From: Burkholderia cepacia
GTDB taxonomy: Bacteria; Pseudomonadota; Gammaproteobacteria; Burkholderiales; Burkholderiaceae
Direction of reading: 5' to 3'
Assembly: GCF_001039005.1 (NCBI RefSeq)
Contig: NZ_LDWR01000067.1
Location: forward strand, 62,001 to 126,000
Length of the DNA: 64,000 bases
Shown: piece after piece, positions 8,487 to 17,670 of the stretch
Position numbering within the stretch: position 1 is the stretch's first letter
How the letters are laid out: each line of letters opens with the position of its first letter
The notes under the pieces: generated by a model
Seen by the model: the letters and a program-made list of their open reading frames with translations, nothing else
Told to the model about the DNA's origin: nothing
The model's database searches: none
Translations under genes and position numbers: made by a program

Positions 8487-9164
8487 ATGCCGTCCGACCT
8501 TACGTTGCCCGCGCCGTACACGCCCCACGCCGCACTGATGCGCGCGTTCGATGCGTGTCCGCTGATCGCGATCCTGCGCGGAATCACGCCCGCCGATGCG
8601 GCCGACCATGGCCTTGCGCTCTACGAAGCCGGCTTCCGGATCGTCGAGGTGCCGCTCAACTCGCCGGACCCGTTCGGCAGCATCGCGGCGCTGCGGCGCG
8701 CGCTGCCCGACGACGCGATCGTCGGTGCCGGAACCGTACTGCGCGCCGAGTATGTCGACCGCGTGCAGGACGCGGGCGGCGCGCTGATCGTGATGCCGCA
8801 CAGCGACGCGGCCGTGATCCGCCGCGCCCGCGAGCGCGGCCTCGCGAGCGCGCCGGGTGTCGCGACGCCGACCGAAGCGTTCGCGGCGCTCTCGAACGGC
8901 GCCGACGTGCTGAAGATGTTCCCGGCCGAGCAGCTCGGCGTGATCGTCGTGAAGGCGTGGCGCGCGGTGATCGACCGCGCGGTGCCGCTGATCCCGGTCG
9001 GCGGCATCTCGCCCGACAACATGCAGCCGTTCCTCGCGGCCGGTGCGAACGGCTTCGGGCTCGGCTCGGCGCTGTACCGGCCCGGCCAGCCGGCCGACGC
9101 GACCGCGGCGAACGCGCGCGCGTTCCAGGCCGGATTGCGCGTCGCGCGCGGCGGAGCCGCATGA
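8487..9164 (+). CDS. dgoA: 2-dehydro-3-deoxy-6-phosphogalactonate aldolase DgoA
   Basis: Class I aldolase splitting KDPGal into pyruvate and glyceraldehyde 3-phosphate. The Schiff-base lysine is Lys143 in DVLKMFPAEQ and the acid/base glutamate is Glu54 in EVPLNSPDP. The start is set at ATG 8487 because GAGGAA lies 7 bases upstream; an in-frame ATG at 8460 overlapping the dgoK stop would add nine residues. The length is 225 aa. NSPDP and MFPAEQLG favour the galactonate enzyme over KDPG aldolase Eda, which is encoded separately at 51.5 kb. Confidence 0.93.
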   Translation: MPSDLTLPAPYTPHAALMRAFDACPLIAILRGITPADAADHGLALYEAGFRIVEVPLNSPDPFGSIAALRRALPDDAIVGAGTVLRAEYVDRVQDAGGALIVMPHSDAAVIRRARERGLASAPGVATPTEAFAALSNGADVLKMFPAEQLGVIVVKAWRAVIDRAVPLIPVGGISPDNMQPFLAAGANGFGLGSALYRPGQPADATAANARAFQAGLRVARGGAA

Positions 9165-9943
9165 TGGGCCGCCTCGCGGGCAAGGTCGCGATGGTGACGG
9201 GCGCGGGCCGTGGCATCGGTGCCGCGATCGCCCGTGCGTTCGCTCGCGAGGGCGCGGCTGTCGCGCTCGTCGATCTCGACTTCCCGCAGGCGCAGCACAC
9301 GGCCGCCGCGATTGCGCACGACATCGACGGCGCGCGCGTGCTGCCGCTGCATGCGGACGTCGCGCGGCAGGATGCGGTGCGCGCCGCGCTCGTGCAGACC
9401 GAGGCGGCGTTCGGCCCGCTCGACGTGCTGGTGAACAACGCGGGCATCAACGTGTTCGCCGATCCGCTGACGATGACGGACGACGACTGGCGCCGCTGCT
9501 TCGCGGTCGACCTCGACGGCGTGTGGCATGGCTGCCGCGCGGCGCTGGAAGGCATGGTCGAACGCGGCCGCGGCAGCATCGTGAACATCGCATCGACGCA
9601 CGCGTTCAGGATCATCCCGGGCTGCTTTCCGTACCCGGTCGCGAAGCACGGCGTGCTGGGCCTCACGCGCGCGCTCGGCATCGAATACGCGGCGCGCAAC
9701 GTGCGGGTGAACGCGATCGCGCCGGGGTACATCGAGACGCAGCTCACGCGCGACTGGTGGGACGCGCAGCCCGATCCGGCCGCCGCGCGCGCCGAGACGC
9801 TCGCGCTGCAGCCGATGAAGCGGATCGGCCGGCCGGAGGAAGTCGCGATGACGGCCGTGTTCCTGGCGTCCGACGAGGCGCCGTTCATCAATGCCGCGTG
9901 CATCACCGTCGATGGCGGGCGCGCGGTGCTGTATCACGACTGA
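9164..9943 (+). CDS. SDR-family sugar oxidoreductase (probable aldose or sugar-acid dehydrogenase)
   Basis: A classical short-chain dehydrogenase of 259 aa. The NAD(P) loop is TGAGRGIG near residue 13, NNAG lies mid-domain, and the catalytic set is Ser in IASTHAF with YPVAK. A second in-frame ATG at 9161 overlaps the dgoA stop; 9164 is preferred because GGAG then sits 7 rather than 4 bases away. By operon context it should oxidise the sugar or an intermediate between galactose and 2-keto-3-deoxygalactonate. The exact substrate cannot be read from the sequence. A second SDR lies at 13738-14553. Confidence 0.85.
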   Translation: MGRLAGKVAMVTGAGRGIGAAIARAFAREGAAVALVDLDFPQAQHTAAAIAHDIDGARVLPLHADVARQDAVRAALVQTEAAFGPLDVLVNNAGINVFADPLTMTDDDWRRCFAVDLDGVWHGCRAALEGMVERGRGSIVNIASTHAFRIIPGCFPYPVAKHGVLGLTRALGIEYAARNVRVNAIAPGYIETQLTRDWWDAQPDPAAARAETLALQPMKRIGRPEEVAMTAVFLASDEAPFINAACITVDGGRAVLYHD

Positions 9944-10045
9944 CGCAACGATTCGAAAGACCGCACGTGCGAAGGCCGCGCGCACGCTGCGTCGAAACCA
10001 ACAAGCGGCTGCATCCTGTTCGATGAAGACAAGGAGACACTGGAG

Positions 10046-11041
10046 ATGAAACGCAGAACGTTCGTTACGCTGGCCGCTGCGGCCGCGGTGGTGATGGGGA
10101 GCCCGGTCGCGCACGCGGCCGATCCGGTCAAGATCGGCTTTCTGGTGAAGCAGCCGGAAGAGCCGTGGTTCCAGGACGAGTGGAAGTTCGCCGAGGCGGC
10201 GGCGAAGGAAAAGGGCTTCACGCTCGTGAAGATCGGCGCGCCGTCCGGCGAGAAGGTGATGAGCGCGATCGACAACCTGTCCGCGCAGCAGGCGCAGGGC
10301 TTCATCATCTGCACGCCCGACGTGAAGCTTGGGCCGGGCATCGTCGCGAAGGCGAAGTCGCACAACCTGAAGATGATGACGGTCGACGACCGCCTCGTCG
10401 ACGGCGCGGGCAAGCCGATCGAGTCGGTGCCGCACATGGGGATCTCCGCGTACAACATCGGCAAGCAGGTCGGCGACGGCATCGCGGCCGAGATCAAGAA
10501 GCGCGGCTGGAACATGAAGGACGTCGGCGCGATCGACATCACCTACGAGCAGCTGCCGACCGCGCACGACCGCACCAGCGGCGCGACCGACGCGCTGGTG
10601 GCCGCCGGTTTTCCGAAGGCGAATGTGATCGCGGCGGCACAGGCGAAGACCGACACCGAGAACGCGTTCAACGCGGCGAACATCGCGCTCACGAAGAACC
10701 CGCAGTTCAAGCACTGGGTCGCGTACGGCCTGAACGACGAGGCCGTGCTCGGCGCGGTGCGCGCGGCTGAAGGGCGCGGCTTCAAGGCGGACAACATGAT
10801 CGGTATCGGCATCGGCGGTTCCGATTCGGCGCTGAACGAATTCAAGAAGCCGCAGCCGACGGGCTTCTACGGCACCGTGATCATCAGCCCGAAGCGCCAT
10901 GGCGAGGAAACCTCGGACCTGATGTACACGTGGATCACGCAGGGCAAGGCACCGCCGGCGCTGACGCTGACGACGGGCATGCTCGCGACGCGCGACAACG
11001 TGTCGAAGGTGCGCGAGGAGATGGGTCTCGCATCGAAGTAA
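10046..11041 (+). CDS. araF: Periplasmic arabinose/galactose-type sugar-binding protein AraF
   Basis: Solute receptor of a CUT2 ABC importer, 331 aa, close to enteric AraF. The Sec signal peptide is MKRRTFVTLAAAAAVVMGSPVAHA, cut after residue 24. The PVKIGFLVKQPEEPWFQDEW opening and the DDRLVDGAG and GLNDEAVLGAVRAAE blocks match the arabinose-binding family rather than ribose receptors. AAGGAG precedes the start. The 102 bases after the SDR contain a CGCACGTGCG palindrome (9962-9971) inside a longer dyad (GACGCA...TGCGTC), possibly an mRNA stabiliser that raises receptor expression. Arabinose-binding proteins of this type also take D-galactose and D-fucose, which suits the dgo genes. Confidence 0.92.
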   Translation: MKRRTFVTLAAAAAVVMGSPVAHAADPVKIGFLVKQPEEPWFQDEWKFAEAAAKEKGFTLVKIGAPSGEKVMSAIDNLSAQQAQGFIICTPDVKLGPGIVAKAKSHNLKMMTVDDRLVDGAGKPIESVPHMGISAYNIGKQVGDGIAAEIKKRGWNMKDVGAIDITYEQLPTAHDRTSGATDALVAAGFPKANVIAAAQAKTDTENAFNAANIALTKNPQFKHWVAYGLNDEAVLGAVRAAEGRGFKADNMIGIGIGGSDSALNEFKKPQPTGFYGTVIISPKRHGEETSDLMYTWITQGKAPPALTLTTGMLATRDNVSKVREEMGLASK

Positions 11042-11109
11042 GCGGCCCGCCGGCTGCCGCGGCGATGCGGCGGCCGGCGGTCGATCGATTTCGGAAGTGG
11101 GGAGACGAC

Positions 11110-12621
11110 GTGTCAGCGGCACTGCGTTTTGACAATATCGGCAAGGTATTTCCCGGCGTGCGCGCACTCGACGGCATTTCGTTCGACGTGCATGCGGGCG
11201 AGGTGCATGGCCTGATGGGCGAGAACGGCGCGGGCAAGTCGACGCTGCTGAAGATTCTCGGTGGCGAATACCAGCCCGATGCGGGCAGCGTGCTGGTCGA
11301 CGGCCAGCCCGTGCAGTTCGCGAGTGCGGCCGCGTCGATCGCGGCCGGCATCGCGGTGATTCACCAGGAGCTGCAGTACGTGCCCGACCTGACGGTCGCG
11401 GAAAACCTGCTGCTCGGCCGCCTGCCGAACGCGTTCGGCTGGGTGAGGAAGCGCGAGGCGAAACGCCATGTGCGCGAGCGGCTCGCCGCGATGGGCGTCG
11501 ATCTCGATCCCGACGCGAAGCTCGGGCGGCTGTCGATCGCGCAGCGGCAGATGGTCGAGATCTGCAAGGCGCTGATGCGCAATGCGCGCGTGATCGCGCT
11601 CGACGAACCGACCAGCTCGCTGTCGCATCGCGAGACCGAGGTGCTGTTCAAGCTCGTCGACGACCTGCGCGCGCAGGGCCGTGCGCTGATCTACATCTCG
11701 CACCGGATGGACGAGATCTACCGGCTGTGCGACGGCTGCACGATCTTCCGCGACGGGCGCAAGGTCGCGTCGCACGCGTCGCTCGACGATGTGCCGCGCG
11801 AGCGGCTCGTCGCCGAGATGGTCGGGCGCGAGATTTCGGATATCTACCATTACGCGCCGCGCGCGCTCGGCGATGTGCGGTTCTCTGCCGAAGGCGTCGA
11901 CGGCCCGGCGCTGCGCGAGCCCGCGAGCTTCGCGGTGCGCGCGGGCGAGATCGTCGGCTTCTTCGGGCTGGTCGGCGCGGGCCGCAGCGAGTTGATGCGG
12001 CTGGTGTACGGCGCGGACCGCCGGCGTGCGGGCGTGCTGACGCTCGACGGCGCGCGCATCGACGTGAAGCGCACCGGCGACGCGATCCGCCACGGCATCG
12101 TGCTGTGCCCCGAGGACCGCAAGGAAGAAGGGATCATCGCGATCGCGTCGGTGGCGGAGAACATCAACATCAGCTGCCGCCGCCATTCGCTGCGGGCGGG
12201 GCTCTTCATCGACCGCAAGACCGAAAACGAAACGGCCGACCGCTTCATCCAGCGGCTGAAGATCAAGACGCCGAACCGGCGGCAGAAGATCCGCTTCCTG
12301 TCGGGCGGCAACCAGCAGAAGGCGATCCTGTCGCGCTGGCTCGCGGAGCCCGACCTGAAGGTCGTGATCCTCGACGAACCGACGCGCGGGATCGACGTCG
12401 GCGCGAAGCACGAGATCTACGACGTGATCTATCGGCTTGCCGAGCGCGGTTGCGCGATCGTGATGGTGTCGTCGGAACTGCCGGAAGTGCTCGGCGTGTC
12501 CGATCGCATCGTCGTGATGCGCGAAGGCCGGATCGCCGGCGAGCTGCCGCGCGAACAGGCGAACGAGCACGCGGTGCTGAACCTCGCGCTGCCGCAGACG
12601 AGCGCCGCCCAGGCGGCCTGA
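11110..12621 (+). CDS. araG: Sugar ABC transporter ATP-binding protein AraG
   Basis: Energises sugar import. It is a fused double ABC protein of 503 aa starting at GTG 11110, with GGGGAG just upstream and no in-frame ATG that fits. The first cassette has Walker A GENGAGKST, signature LSIAQRQMVE and Walker B VIALDEPTSSL. The second has the degenerate GLVGAGRSELMRL in place of Walker A, LSGGNQQKAIL and VVILDEPTRGID. This layout is normal for RbsA/AraG/MglA proteins. It lies between araF and araH. Confidence 0.94.
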   Translation: MSAALRFDNIGKVFPGVRALDGISFDVHAGEVHGLMGENGAGKSTLLKILGGEYQPDAGSVLVDGQPVQFASAAASIAAGIAVIHQELQYVPDLTVAENLLLGRLPNAFGWVRKREAKRHVRERLAAMGVDLDPDAKLGRLSIAQRQMVEICKALMRNARVIALDEPTSSLSHRETEVLFKLVDDLRAQGRALIYISHRMDEIYRLCDGCTIFRDGRKVASHASLDDVPRERLVAEMVGREISDIYHYAPRALGDVRFSAEGVDGPALREPASFAVRAGEIVGFFGLVGAGRSELMRLVYGADRRRAGVLTLDGARIDVKRTGDAIRHGIVLCPEDRKEEGIIAIASVAENINISCRRHSLRAGLFIDRKTENETADRFIQRLKIKTPNRRQKIRFLSGGNQQKAILSRWLAEPDLKVVILDEPTRGIDVGAKHEIYDVIYRLAERGCAIVMVSSELPEVLGVSDRIVVMREGRIAGELPREQANEHAVLNLALPQTSAAQAA

Positions 12622-12691
12622 CGCGGCGCACGACATTCGAATCGACCAGGCGCGGCGCGGGCCGCGCGATGCAGGAGCAGGAGACACAATC

Positions 12692-13708
12692 ATGCAAGTC
12701 AGGGAAAACCTCGCCAGCGCAGCCGTGAAGCCGTCGGCCGACACGCTGGTACCGCAGCAGAACGACCGCCAGAAGTGGTGGCAGCATCTGACCGAATACA
12801 GCCTGATCGCGATCTTCGCGGTGATGTTCGTGACGATGTCGCTGACGGTCGATCACTTCTTCTCGATCGACAACATGCTCGGGCTCGCGCTGTCGATCTC
12901 GCAGATCGGCATGGTCGCGTGCACGATGATGTTCTGTCTCGCGTCGCGCGATTTCGACCTGTCGATCGGCTCGACCGTCGCGTTCTCGGGCGTGCTGTGC
13001 GCGATGGTGCTGAACGCGACCGACAACACGTTCGTCGCGATCGTCGCGGCGGTCGCGGCGGGCGCCGCGATCGGCTTCGTGAACGGCGCGGTGATCGCAT
13101 ACCTGCGCATCAACGCGCTGATCACGACGCTCGCGACGATGGAGATCGTGCGCGGGCTCGGCTTCATCGTGTCGAAGGGGCAGGCGGTCGGCGTGTCGTC
13201 GGATACCTTCATCGCACTCGGCGGGCTGTCGATGTTCGGCGTGTCGCTGCCGATCTGGGTCACGCTGCTGTGCTTCATCGCGTTCGGCGTGCTGCTGAAC
13301 CAGACCGTGTACGGCCGCAACACGCTCGCGATCGGCGGCAACCCGGAGGCATCGAGGCTCGCGGGGATCAACGTCGAACGCACGCGCGTGTACATCTTCC
13401 TGATCCAGGGCGCGGTGACGGCGCTCGCGGGCGTGATCCTCGCGTCGCGCATCACGTCGGGCCAGCCGAACGCCGCGCAGGGCTTCGAGCTGAACGTGAT
13501 CTCGGCATGCGTGCTCGGCGGCGTGTCGCTGATGGGCGGCCGCGCGACGATCTCGGGCGTCGTGATCGGCGTGCTGATCATGGGCACCGTCGAGAACGTG
13601 ATGAACCTGCTGAACATCGACGCGTTCTATCAATACCTCGTGCGCGGCGCGATCCTGCTCGCGGCCGTGCTGCTCGACCAGCTGAAGAACCGCGGCGTAC
13701 GCGACTGA
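12692..13708 (+). CDS. araH: Sugar ABC transporter permease AraH
   Basis: Inner-membrane permease of the CUT2 family, 338 aa, with roughly eight to ten hydrophobic segments. The cytoplasmic loop GRNTLAIGGNPEASRLAGI near residue 208 contacts the ATPase. The first 40 residues are hydrophilic. A GGAG lies 8 bases upstream of the ATG. It completes the araFGH importer. Confidence 0.93.
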   Translation: MQVRENLASAAVKPSADTLVPQQNDRQKWWQHLTEYSLIAIFAVMFVTMSLTVDHFFSIDNMLGLALSISQIGMVACTMMFCLASRDFDLSIGSTVAFSGVLCAMVLNATDNTFVAIVAAVAAGAAIGFVNGAVIAYLRINALITTLATMEIVRGLGFIVSKGQAVGVSSDTFIALGGLSMFGVSLPIWVTLLCFIAFGVLLNQTVYGRNTLAIGGNPEASRLAGINVERTRVYIFLIQGAVTALAGVILASRITSGQPNAAQGFELNVISACVLGGVSLMGGRATISGVVIGVLIMGTVENVMNLLNIDAFYQYLVRGAILLAAVLLDQLKNRGVRD

Positions 13709-13737
13709 CCCGACCCGCCTTCACGGAGACGAACCGC

Positions 13738-14553
13738 ATGACCATCGACACGTCCGCGCACGACCCGCTCACCGCGAGCCCTGCGCGTTATGCAAGTTAC
13801 CCGAGCCTCGCGGATCGCGCGGTGCTGATCACGGGCGGCGCGACCGGCATCGGCGCGTCGTTCGTCGAGCACTTCGCGCAGCAGGGTGCGCGCGTCGCGT
13901 TCGTCGACCTCGACGCGGCCGCCGGCACGGCGCTGGCGGAAAGCCTCGCGCATGTGCCGCATGTCCGTCACGCGCCGCTGTTCATCCAGTGCGACCTGAC
14001 CGACGTCGACGCGCTGCGCCATGGGATCGATGCGATTCGCGCGCGGATCGGCGCGATCGCGGTGCTCGTGAACAACGCGGCGAACGACGCGCGCCACGCG
14101 ATCGGCGACGTGACGCCCGCATCGTTCGACGCGGGCATCGCGGTGAACCTGCGTCACCAGTTCTTCGCCGCGCAGGCGGTGATCGACGATATGAAGCAGC
14201 AGGGCGGCGGCTCGATCGTCAATCTCGGCTCGATCAGCTGGATGCTGAAGAACGGCGGTTATCCCGTCTACGTGATGGCGAAGGCGGCCGTGCAGGGCCT
14301 GACGCGCGGCCTCGCGCGCGACCTCGGCCCGTTCGGCATCCGCGTGAATTCGCTGGTGCCCGGCTGGGTGATGACCGACAAGCAGCGCCGGCTGTGGCTC
14401 GACGACGCGGGCCGCGCGGCGATCAAGGCCGGCCAGTGTCTCGACGCCGAACTGCTGCCCGGCGACCTCGCGCGGATGGCGCTGTTCCTCGCGGCCGACG
14501 ACAGCCGGATGATCACCGCGCAGGACGTGATCGTCGACGGCGGCTGGGCCTGA
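13738..14553 (+). CDS. SDR-family dehydrogenase, probable D-galactose/L-arabinose 1-dehydrogenase
   Basis: Short-chain dehydrogenase of 271 aa. It opens with a 25-residue arm ending YASYPSLADRAVLITGG, resembling rhizobial galactose dehydrogenases of the SDR type. The cofactor loop is TGGATGIG, the structural motif is NNAAND in place of NNAG, and the active site holds Ser in LGSISW and YVMAK in place of YxxxK with Pro or Ala. It probably oxidises the pyranose at C1 to a lactone. The neighbouring aldose 1-epimerase, which would supply the right anomer, supports this. The family is certain, the substrate inferred. Confidence 0.85.
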   Translation: MTIDTSAHDPLTASPARYASYPSLADRAVLITGGATGIGASFVEHFAQQGARVAFVDLDAAAGTALAESLAHVPHVRHAPLFIQCDLTDVDALRHGIDAIRARIGAIAVLVNNAANDARHAIGDVTPASFDAGIAVNLRHQFFAAQAVIDDMKQQGGGSIVNLGSISWMLKNGGYPVYVMAKAAVQGLTRGLARDLGPFGIRVNSLVPGWVMTDKQRRLWLDDAGRAAIKAGQCLDAELLPGDLARMALFLAADDSRMITAQDVIVDGGWA

Positions 14554-14603
14554 CCGTTCGCACCGACCTGCATCGTTTCTTCGACGAAGGAAAGGAGCTC
14601 ATC

Positions 14604-15665
14604 ATGACCGCCACGTCCTCGCACGCGTCGTCGTCCACCAGCCAGTCGCGCCGCGCCCGGCTGGCCGCCGCCGCGCAGCCGGTCAGCCCCGGCCCGCAGA
14701 CGGCCGCCTTCGCGCAGGGCGTCGGCGCCGCGCATGCGGCGGCCGTCACGCTGTCGAACGCGTCGCTGCGGCTCGACGTGCTGCCGCACCTGGGCGGCGG
14801 CATCGCGCGCTTCGACTGGCGCGGCGACAACGGCGCGCTGATGCCGGTGTTCCGCCGCTGCGAGCATCCGGAAACGGCGACGGACCCGAACGAGCTCGCG
14901 TGTTACCCGCTGCTGCCTTACTCGAACCGGATCGGCGACGGGCGTTTCGAATGCGATGGGCGTAGCGTCGCGGTGCCGCGCAACCGCCGCGACGAGCCGC
15001 TGCCGATCCATGGCGACGGCTGGCTCGCGCCGTGGCAGGTGGACGATGCGACTGACACGACGCTGCAGTTGTCGCTCGATCGCACCGGCGGCGCGCCGTA
15101 TGCGTTCCGCGCGATCCAGTCGTTCGAACTCGACGAGGCGACGCTGTCGATCGCGCTGTCGATCGAGAACGCGGGGCGCGCCCGGCTGCCGTTCGGCCTC
15201 GGCGTGCATCCGTTCCTCGTGCGCGATGCCGTGACCGAGCTGGCCGCGGCCGCGGGCGGGCTGTGGCTGTCGGGCGCCGATTTCCTGCCGGTGCGGCACG
15301 TGAGCGTGCCGCCGGCCTGGCAGTTCGGCGTCGCGTATCCGTTGCCGGCCGCGCTCGTCAATCATGCGTTCACCGGCTGGGGCGGCCACGCGACGGTGAG
15401 CTGGCCGCGCCGCAGGCTGTCGCTGACCGTCGCGGCCGACACCGACGCGTACGTGCTCTATACGCCGCCCGGCGAGGATTTCTTCTGCTTCGAGCCGGTC
15501 GATCATCCGATCAATGCGATGAATCTGCCGGGCGGCGCGGTCGCGCACGGGATGACGCTGCTCGCGCCGGGCGAGCGGCTCACGCGGCGTTTTGCGTTCA
15601 CCGTCGAGCGCGCCGATGCGCGCAGCAATGCCGCGACACGCGAGGGACGCCGGCGACGCGGGTAA
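14604..15665 (+). CDS. Aldose 1-epimerase family protein
   Basis: Interconverts alpha and beta anomers of an aldose. The protein is 353 aa and belongs to the GalM-like superfamily: YSNRIGDGRF near residue 112 and HGDGWLAPW carry the substrate-binding His; a later VHPFL and the Glu in CFEPVDHPINAMN complete the site. AAAGGAG precedes the ATG. The first 50 residues are low-complexity Ser/Ala and probably not part of the fold. It is the last gene of the operon; a -10-like TAAAAT for pyrF begins at the stop codon. Confidence 0.88.
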   Translation: MTATSSHASSSTSQSRRARLAAAAQPVSPGPQTAAFAQGVGAAHAAAVTLSNASLRLDVLPHLGGGIARFDWRGDNGALMPVFRRCEHPETATDPNELACYPLLPYSNRIGDGRFECDGRSVAVPRNRRDEPLPIHGDGWLAPWQVDDATDTTLQLSLDRTGGAPYAFRAIQSFELDEATLSIALSIENAGRARLPFGLGVHPFLVRDAVTELAAAAGGLWLSGADFLPVRHVSVPPAWQFGVAYPLPAALVNHAFTGWGGHATVSWPRRRLSLTVAADTDAYVLYTPPGEDFFCFEPVDHPINAMNLPGGAVAHGMTLLAPGERLTRRFAFTVERADARSNAATREGRRRRG

Positions 15666-15704
15666 AATACGCGGTCTACCAACGGTTTGCCGCGAGTACC
15701 CGCC

Positions 15705-16532
15705 ATGTCTTCCCCGCTTACTTTCATTGAATCGCTGCGCGCCGCGTGGCAGCGCACCAACTCGCTGCTGTGCGTGGGCCTCGATCCCGAGCCGTCGCGC
15801 TTTCCCGTGCAGTTCGACGGCCAGCCCGACGCGATCTTCGAATTCTGCCGGCAGATCGTCGACGCGACCGCGCAGTACGCGAGCGCGTTCAAGCCGCAGA
15901 TCGCCTACTTCGCCGCGCATCGCGCGGAAGACCAGCTCGAACGGCTGATCGCGCACATCCATCTCCAGCATCCGGGCCTGCCCGTGATCCTCGACGCGAA
16001 GCGCGGCGACATCGGCAGCACGGCCGAGCAGTACGCGCGCGAAGCGTTCGAACGCTATCGCGCGGACGCGGTCACGGTGAACCCGTACATGGGCTACGAC
16101 TCGGTCGAGCCGTATTTCGAGCATGAAGGCAAGGGCGTGATCGTGCTGTGCCGCACGTCGAACCCGGGCGGCTCCGACCTGCAGTTCCTCGATACGAACG
16201 GCCGGCCGCTGTACCAGGTCGTCGCGGATCTCGCGGCGAACAAGTGGAATGCGAAGAACGGCCAGCTCGGCCTCGTGGTCGGCGCGACGTTCCCGAAGGA
16301 AATCGAGATCGTGCGCGGGATCGTCGGCGACATGCCGCTTTTGATTCCCGGCATCGGCGCGCAGGGCGGCGACGTGCAGGCGACCGTCAACGCGGGCCGC
16401 ACGGCCGACGCGACGGGCATGATGATCAACTCGTCGCGCGCGATCCTGTACGCGAGCAACGGCGAGGATTTCGCCGAAGCCGCGGCGCTCGCCGCGCAAA
16501 AGACCCGCGACACGATCAACGCGTATCGCTGA
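15705..16532 (+). CDS. pyrF: Orotidine 5'-phosphate decarboxylase PyrF
   Basis: Last step of de novo UMP synthesis. The catalytic Lys/Asp pair is in VILDAKRGDIG, the defining motif of the type 2 OMP decarboxylases common in beta-proteobacteria and actinobacteria. The start is ATG 15705, giving 275 aa; an in-frame TTG at 15687 has no ribosome site. TAAAAT at 15663-15668 could be its -10 box, leaving a leader of about 30 nt. It converges on pncC, with a shared hairpin between them. Confidence 0.96.
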   Translation: MSSPLTFIESLRAAWQRTNSLLCVGLDPEPSRFPVQFDGQPDAIFEFCRQIVDATAQYASAFKPQIAYFAAHRAEDQLERLIAHIHLQHPGLPVILDAKRGDIGSTAEQYAREAFERYRADAVTVNPYMGYDSVEPYFEHEGKGVIVLCRTSNPGGSDLQFLDTNGRPLYQVVADLAANKWNAKNGQLGLVVGATFPKEIEIVRGIVGDMPLLIPGIGAQGGDVQATVNAGRTADATGMMINSSRAILYASNGEDFAEAAALAAQKTRDTINAYR

Positions 16533-16538
16533 AATGTG

Positions 16539-16562
16539 CAGGCCGCCCGCCCGGGCGGCCTG
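16539..16562. terminator. Hairpin between convergent pyrF and pncC
   Basis: Arms CAGGCCGCCCG (16539-16549) and CGGGCGGCCTG (16552-16562) with a two-base loop, 6 bases after pyrF. There is only a short TT on the plus side, so termination is likely but not certain. Confidence 0.6.
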
Positions 16563-16592
16563 TTGCCGAGCCCGCGCCTAGCGGGCCGCGCT

Positions 16593-17093
16593 TCAGCCTT
16601 CGCGCTCGTCGAGCAGCTTCAGGAGCCCGCGCAGCGCATGCGCGGCCGCCTGCGTGCGGATCTGTTCGCGGTCGCCCTTGAACACGAGCGTCTCGACGTC
16701 GGTATGCAGCCGGTTGCTCCAGCCGAACGACACGGTGCCGACCGGCTTCTTCTCGCTGCCGCCCGCCGGGCCCGCGATGCCCGTGACGGACAGCGCGACC
16801 TGCGCGCGGCTGTTGCGCAGCGCGCCTTCGGCCATCGCGCGCGCGACCGGCTCGCTGACGGCGCCGTGCTTGTCGATCAGGTCGGGCGGCACGCCGATCA
16901 TCTCGATCTTGGCCTGGTTCGAGTAGGTGACGAAGCCGCGCTCGAACCACTGGCTGCTGCCGGAGATGTCGGTGATCGCCGCAGCGATCATGCCGCCCGT
17001 GCAGGATTCGGCGGTGGCGAGCGTCAGGTGCTCGTCACGCAACTTGTTGCCTGCGCGGATCGCAAGCTGGTGGACGACGGAATCGGTTGGCAT
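16593..17093 (-). CDS. pncC: Nicotinamide-nucleotide amidohydrolase PncC (CinA C-terminal family)
   Basis: Stand-alone 166-aa CinA C-terminal domain that deamidates NMN to nicotinate mononucleotide in pyridine-nucleotide recycling. Family motifs are TAESCTGGMIA (catalytic Ser in SCTGG, near residue 29), FVTYSNQAK and ALSVTGIAGPAGG. It is last in the minus-strand series thiL-pgpA-pncC, 31 bases after pgpA. Confidence 0.93.
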   Translation of the reverse strand: MPTDSVVHQLAIRAGNKLRDEHLTLATAESCTGGMIAAAITDISGSSQWFERGFVTYSNQAKIEMIGVPPDLIDKHGAVSEPVARAMAEGALRNSRAQVALSVTGIAGPAGGSEKKPVGTVSFGWSNRLHTDVETLVFKGDREQIRTQAAAHALRGLLKLLDEREG

Positions 17094-17124
17094 GCGCGTC
17101 GGGAAACGGGAGTCGGGAAATCGG

Positions 17125-17670
17125 TCAGCCGACGACGGAGCGCCACAGGGCGATCACGAGCAGCGTCATGAACGCGGCGATCAGGTCGTCGACCATGATG
17201 CCGAGCCCGCCTTTCAGGCGACGGTCGAAATAGCGGATCGGCGGCGGCTTGAGCATGTCGAAGAAGCGGAACGCGACGAACGCCCACAACTGGCCGATGA
17301 ACGTCGCGGGCGTGACGAACAGCATCACCAGCCAGATCGCGACGATCTCGTCCCAGACGACGGGCCCCGGATCGGACGTGCCCATCTTCCTCGCGGTGAA
17401 GCCGGTGATCCACGTGCCCGCCACGAAGCCGGCCGCGATCAGCCCCCACCATTCGGGCACCGTCAGGTAGCGGTTGAGCACGACGAACGTGAGCCAGCCG
17501 AACAGCGAGCCGAACGTGCCGGGCATGATCGGCGCGAGCCCGCTGCCGAAGCCGAGCGACACGATGTGCGCCGGGTGCGACAGCATGAAGCGCGCGCTCG
17601 CGCGTTTCGGCGCGTTTTGTGCGGCGTCGGGCTCAGCCGCGGCGTGCGCGGACGTCGGGTCAGTCTGCAT
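17125..17670 (-). CDS. pgpA: Phosphatidylglycerophosphatase A PgpA
   Basis: Removes phosphate from phosphatidylglycerol phosphate at the inner membrane. The 181-aa protein has a soluble N-terminus of about 30 residues. GSGLAPIMPGTFGSLFGW and WDEIVAIWLVM follow, then the family block FRFFDMLKPPPIRYFDRRLKGGLGIMVDD, split here as FDMLKPPPI and GGLGIMVDDLIA. Four hydrophobic segments are visible. The start codon lies inside the 3' end of thiL (11-base overlap), so the genes are translationally coupled. Confidence 0.93.
   Translation of the reverse strand: MQTDPTSAHAAAEPDAAQNAPKRASARFMLSHPAHIVSLGFGSGLAPIMPGTFGSLFGWLTFVVLNRYLTVPEWWGLIAAGFVAGTWITGFTARKMGTSDPGPVVWDEIVAIWLVMLFVTPATFIGQLWAFVAFRFFDMLKPPPIRYFDRRLKGGLGIMVDDLIAAFMTLLVIALWRSVVG

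Noticed and set aside
8621..11167. Minus-strand open frame of about 850 codons across dgoA-SDR-araF
   Set aside because: Shadow of three genes with clear family motifs on the plus strand.
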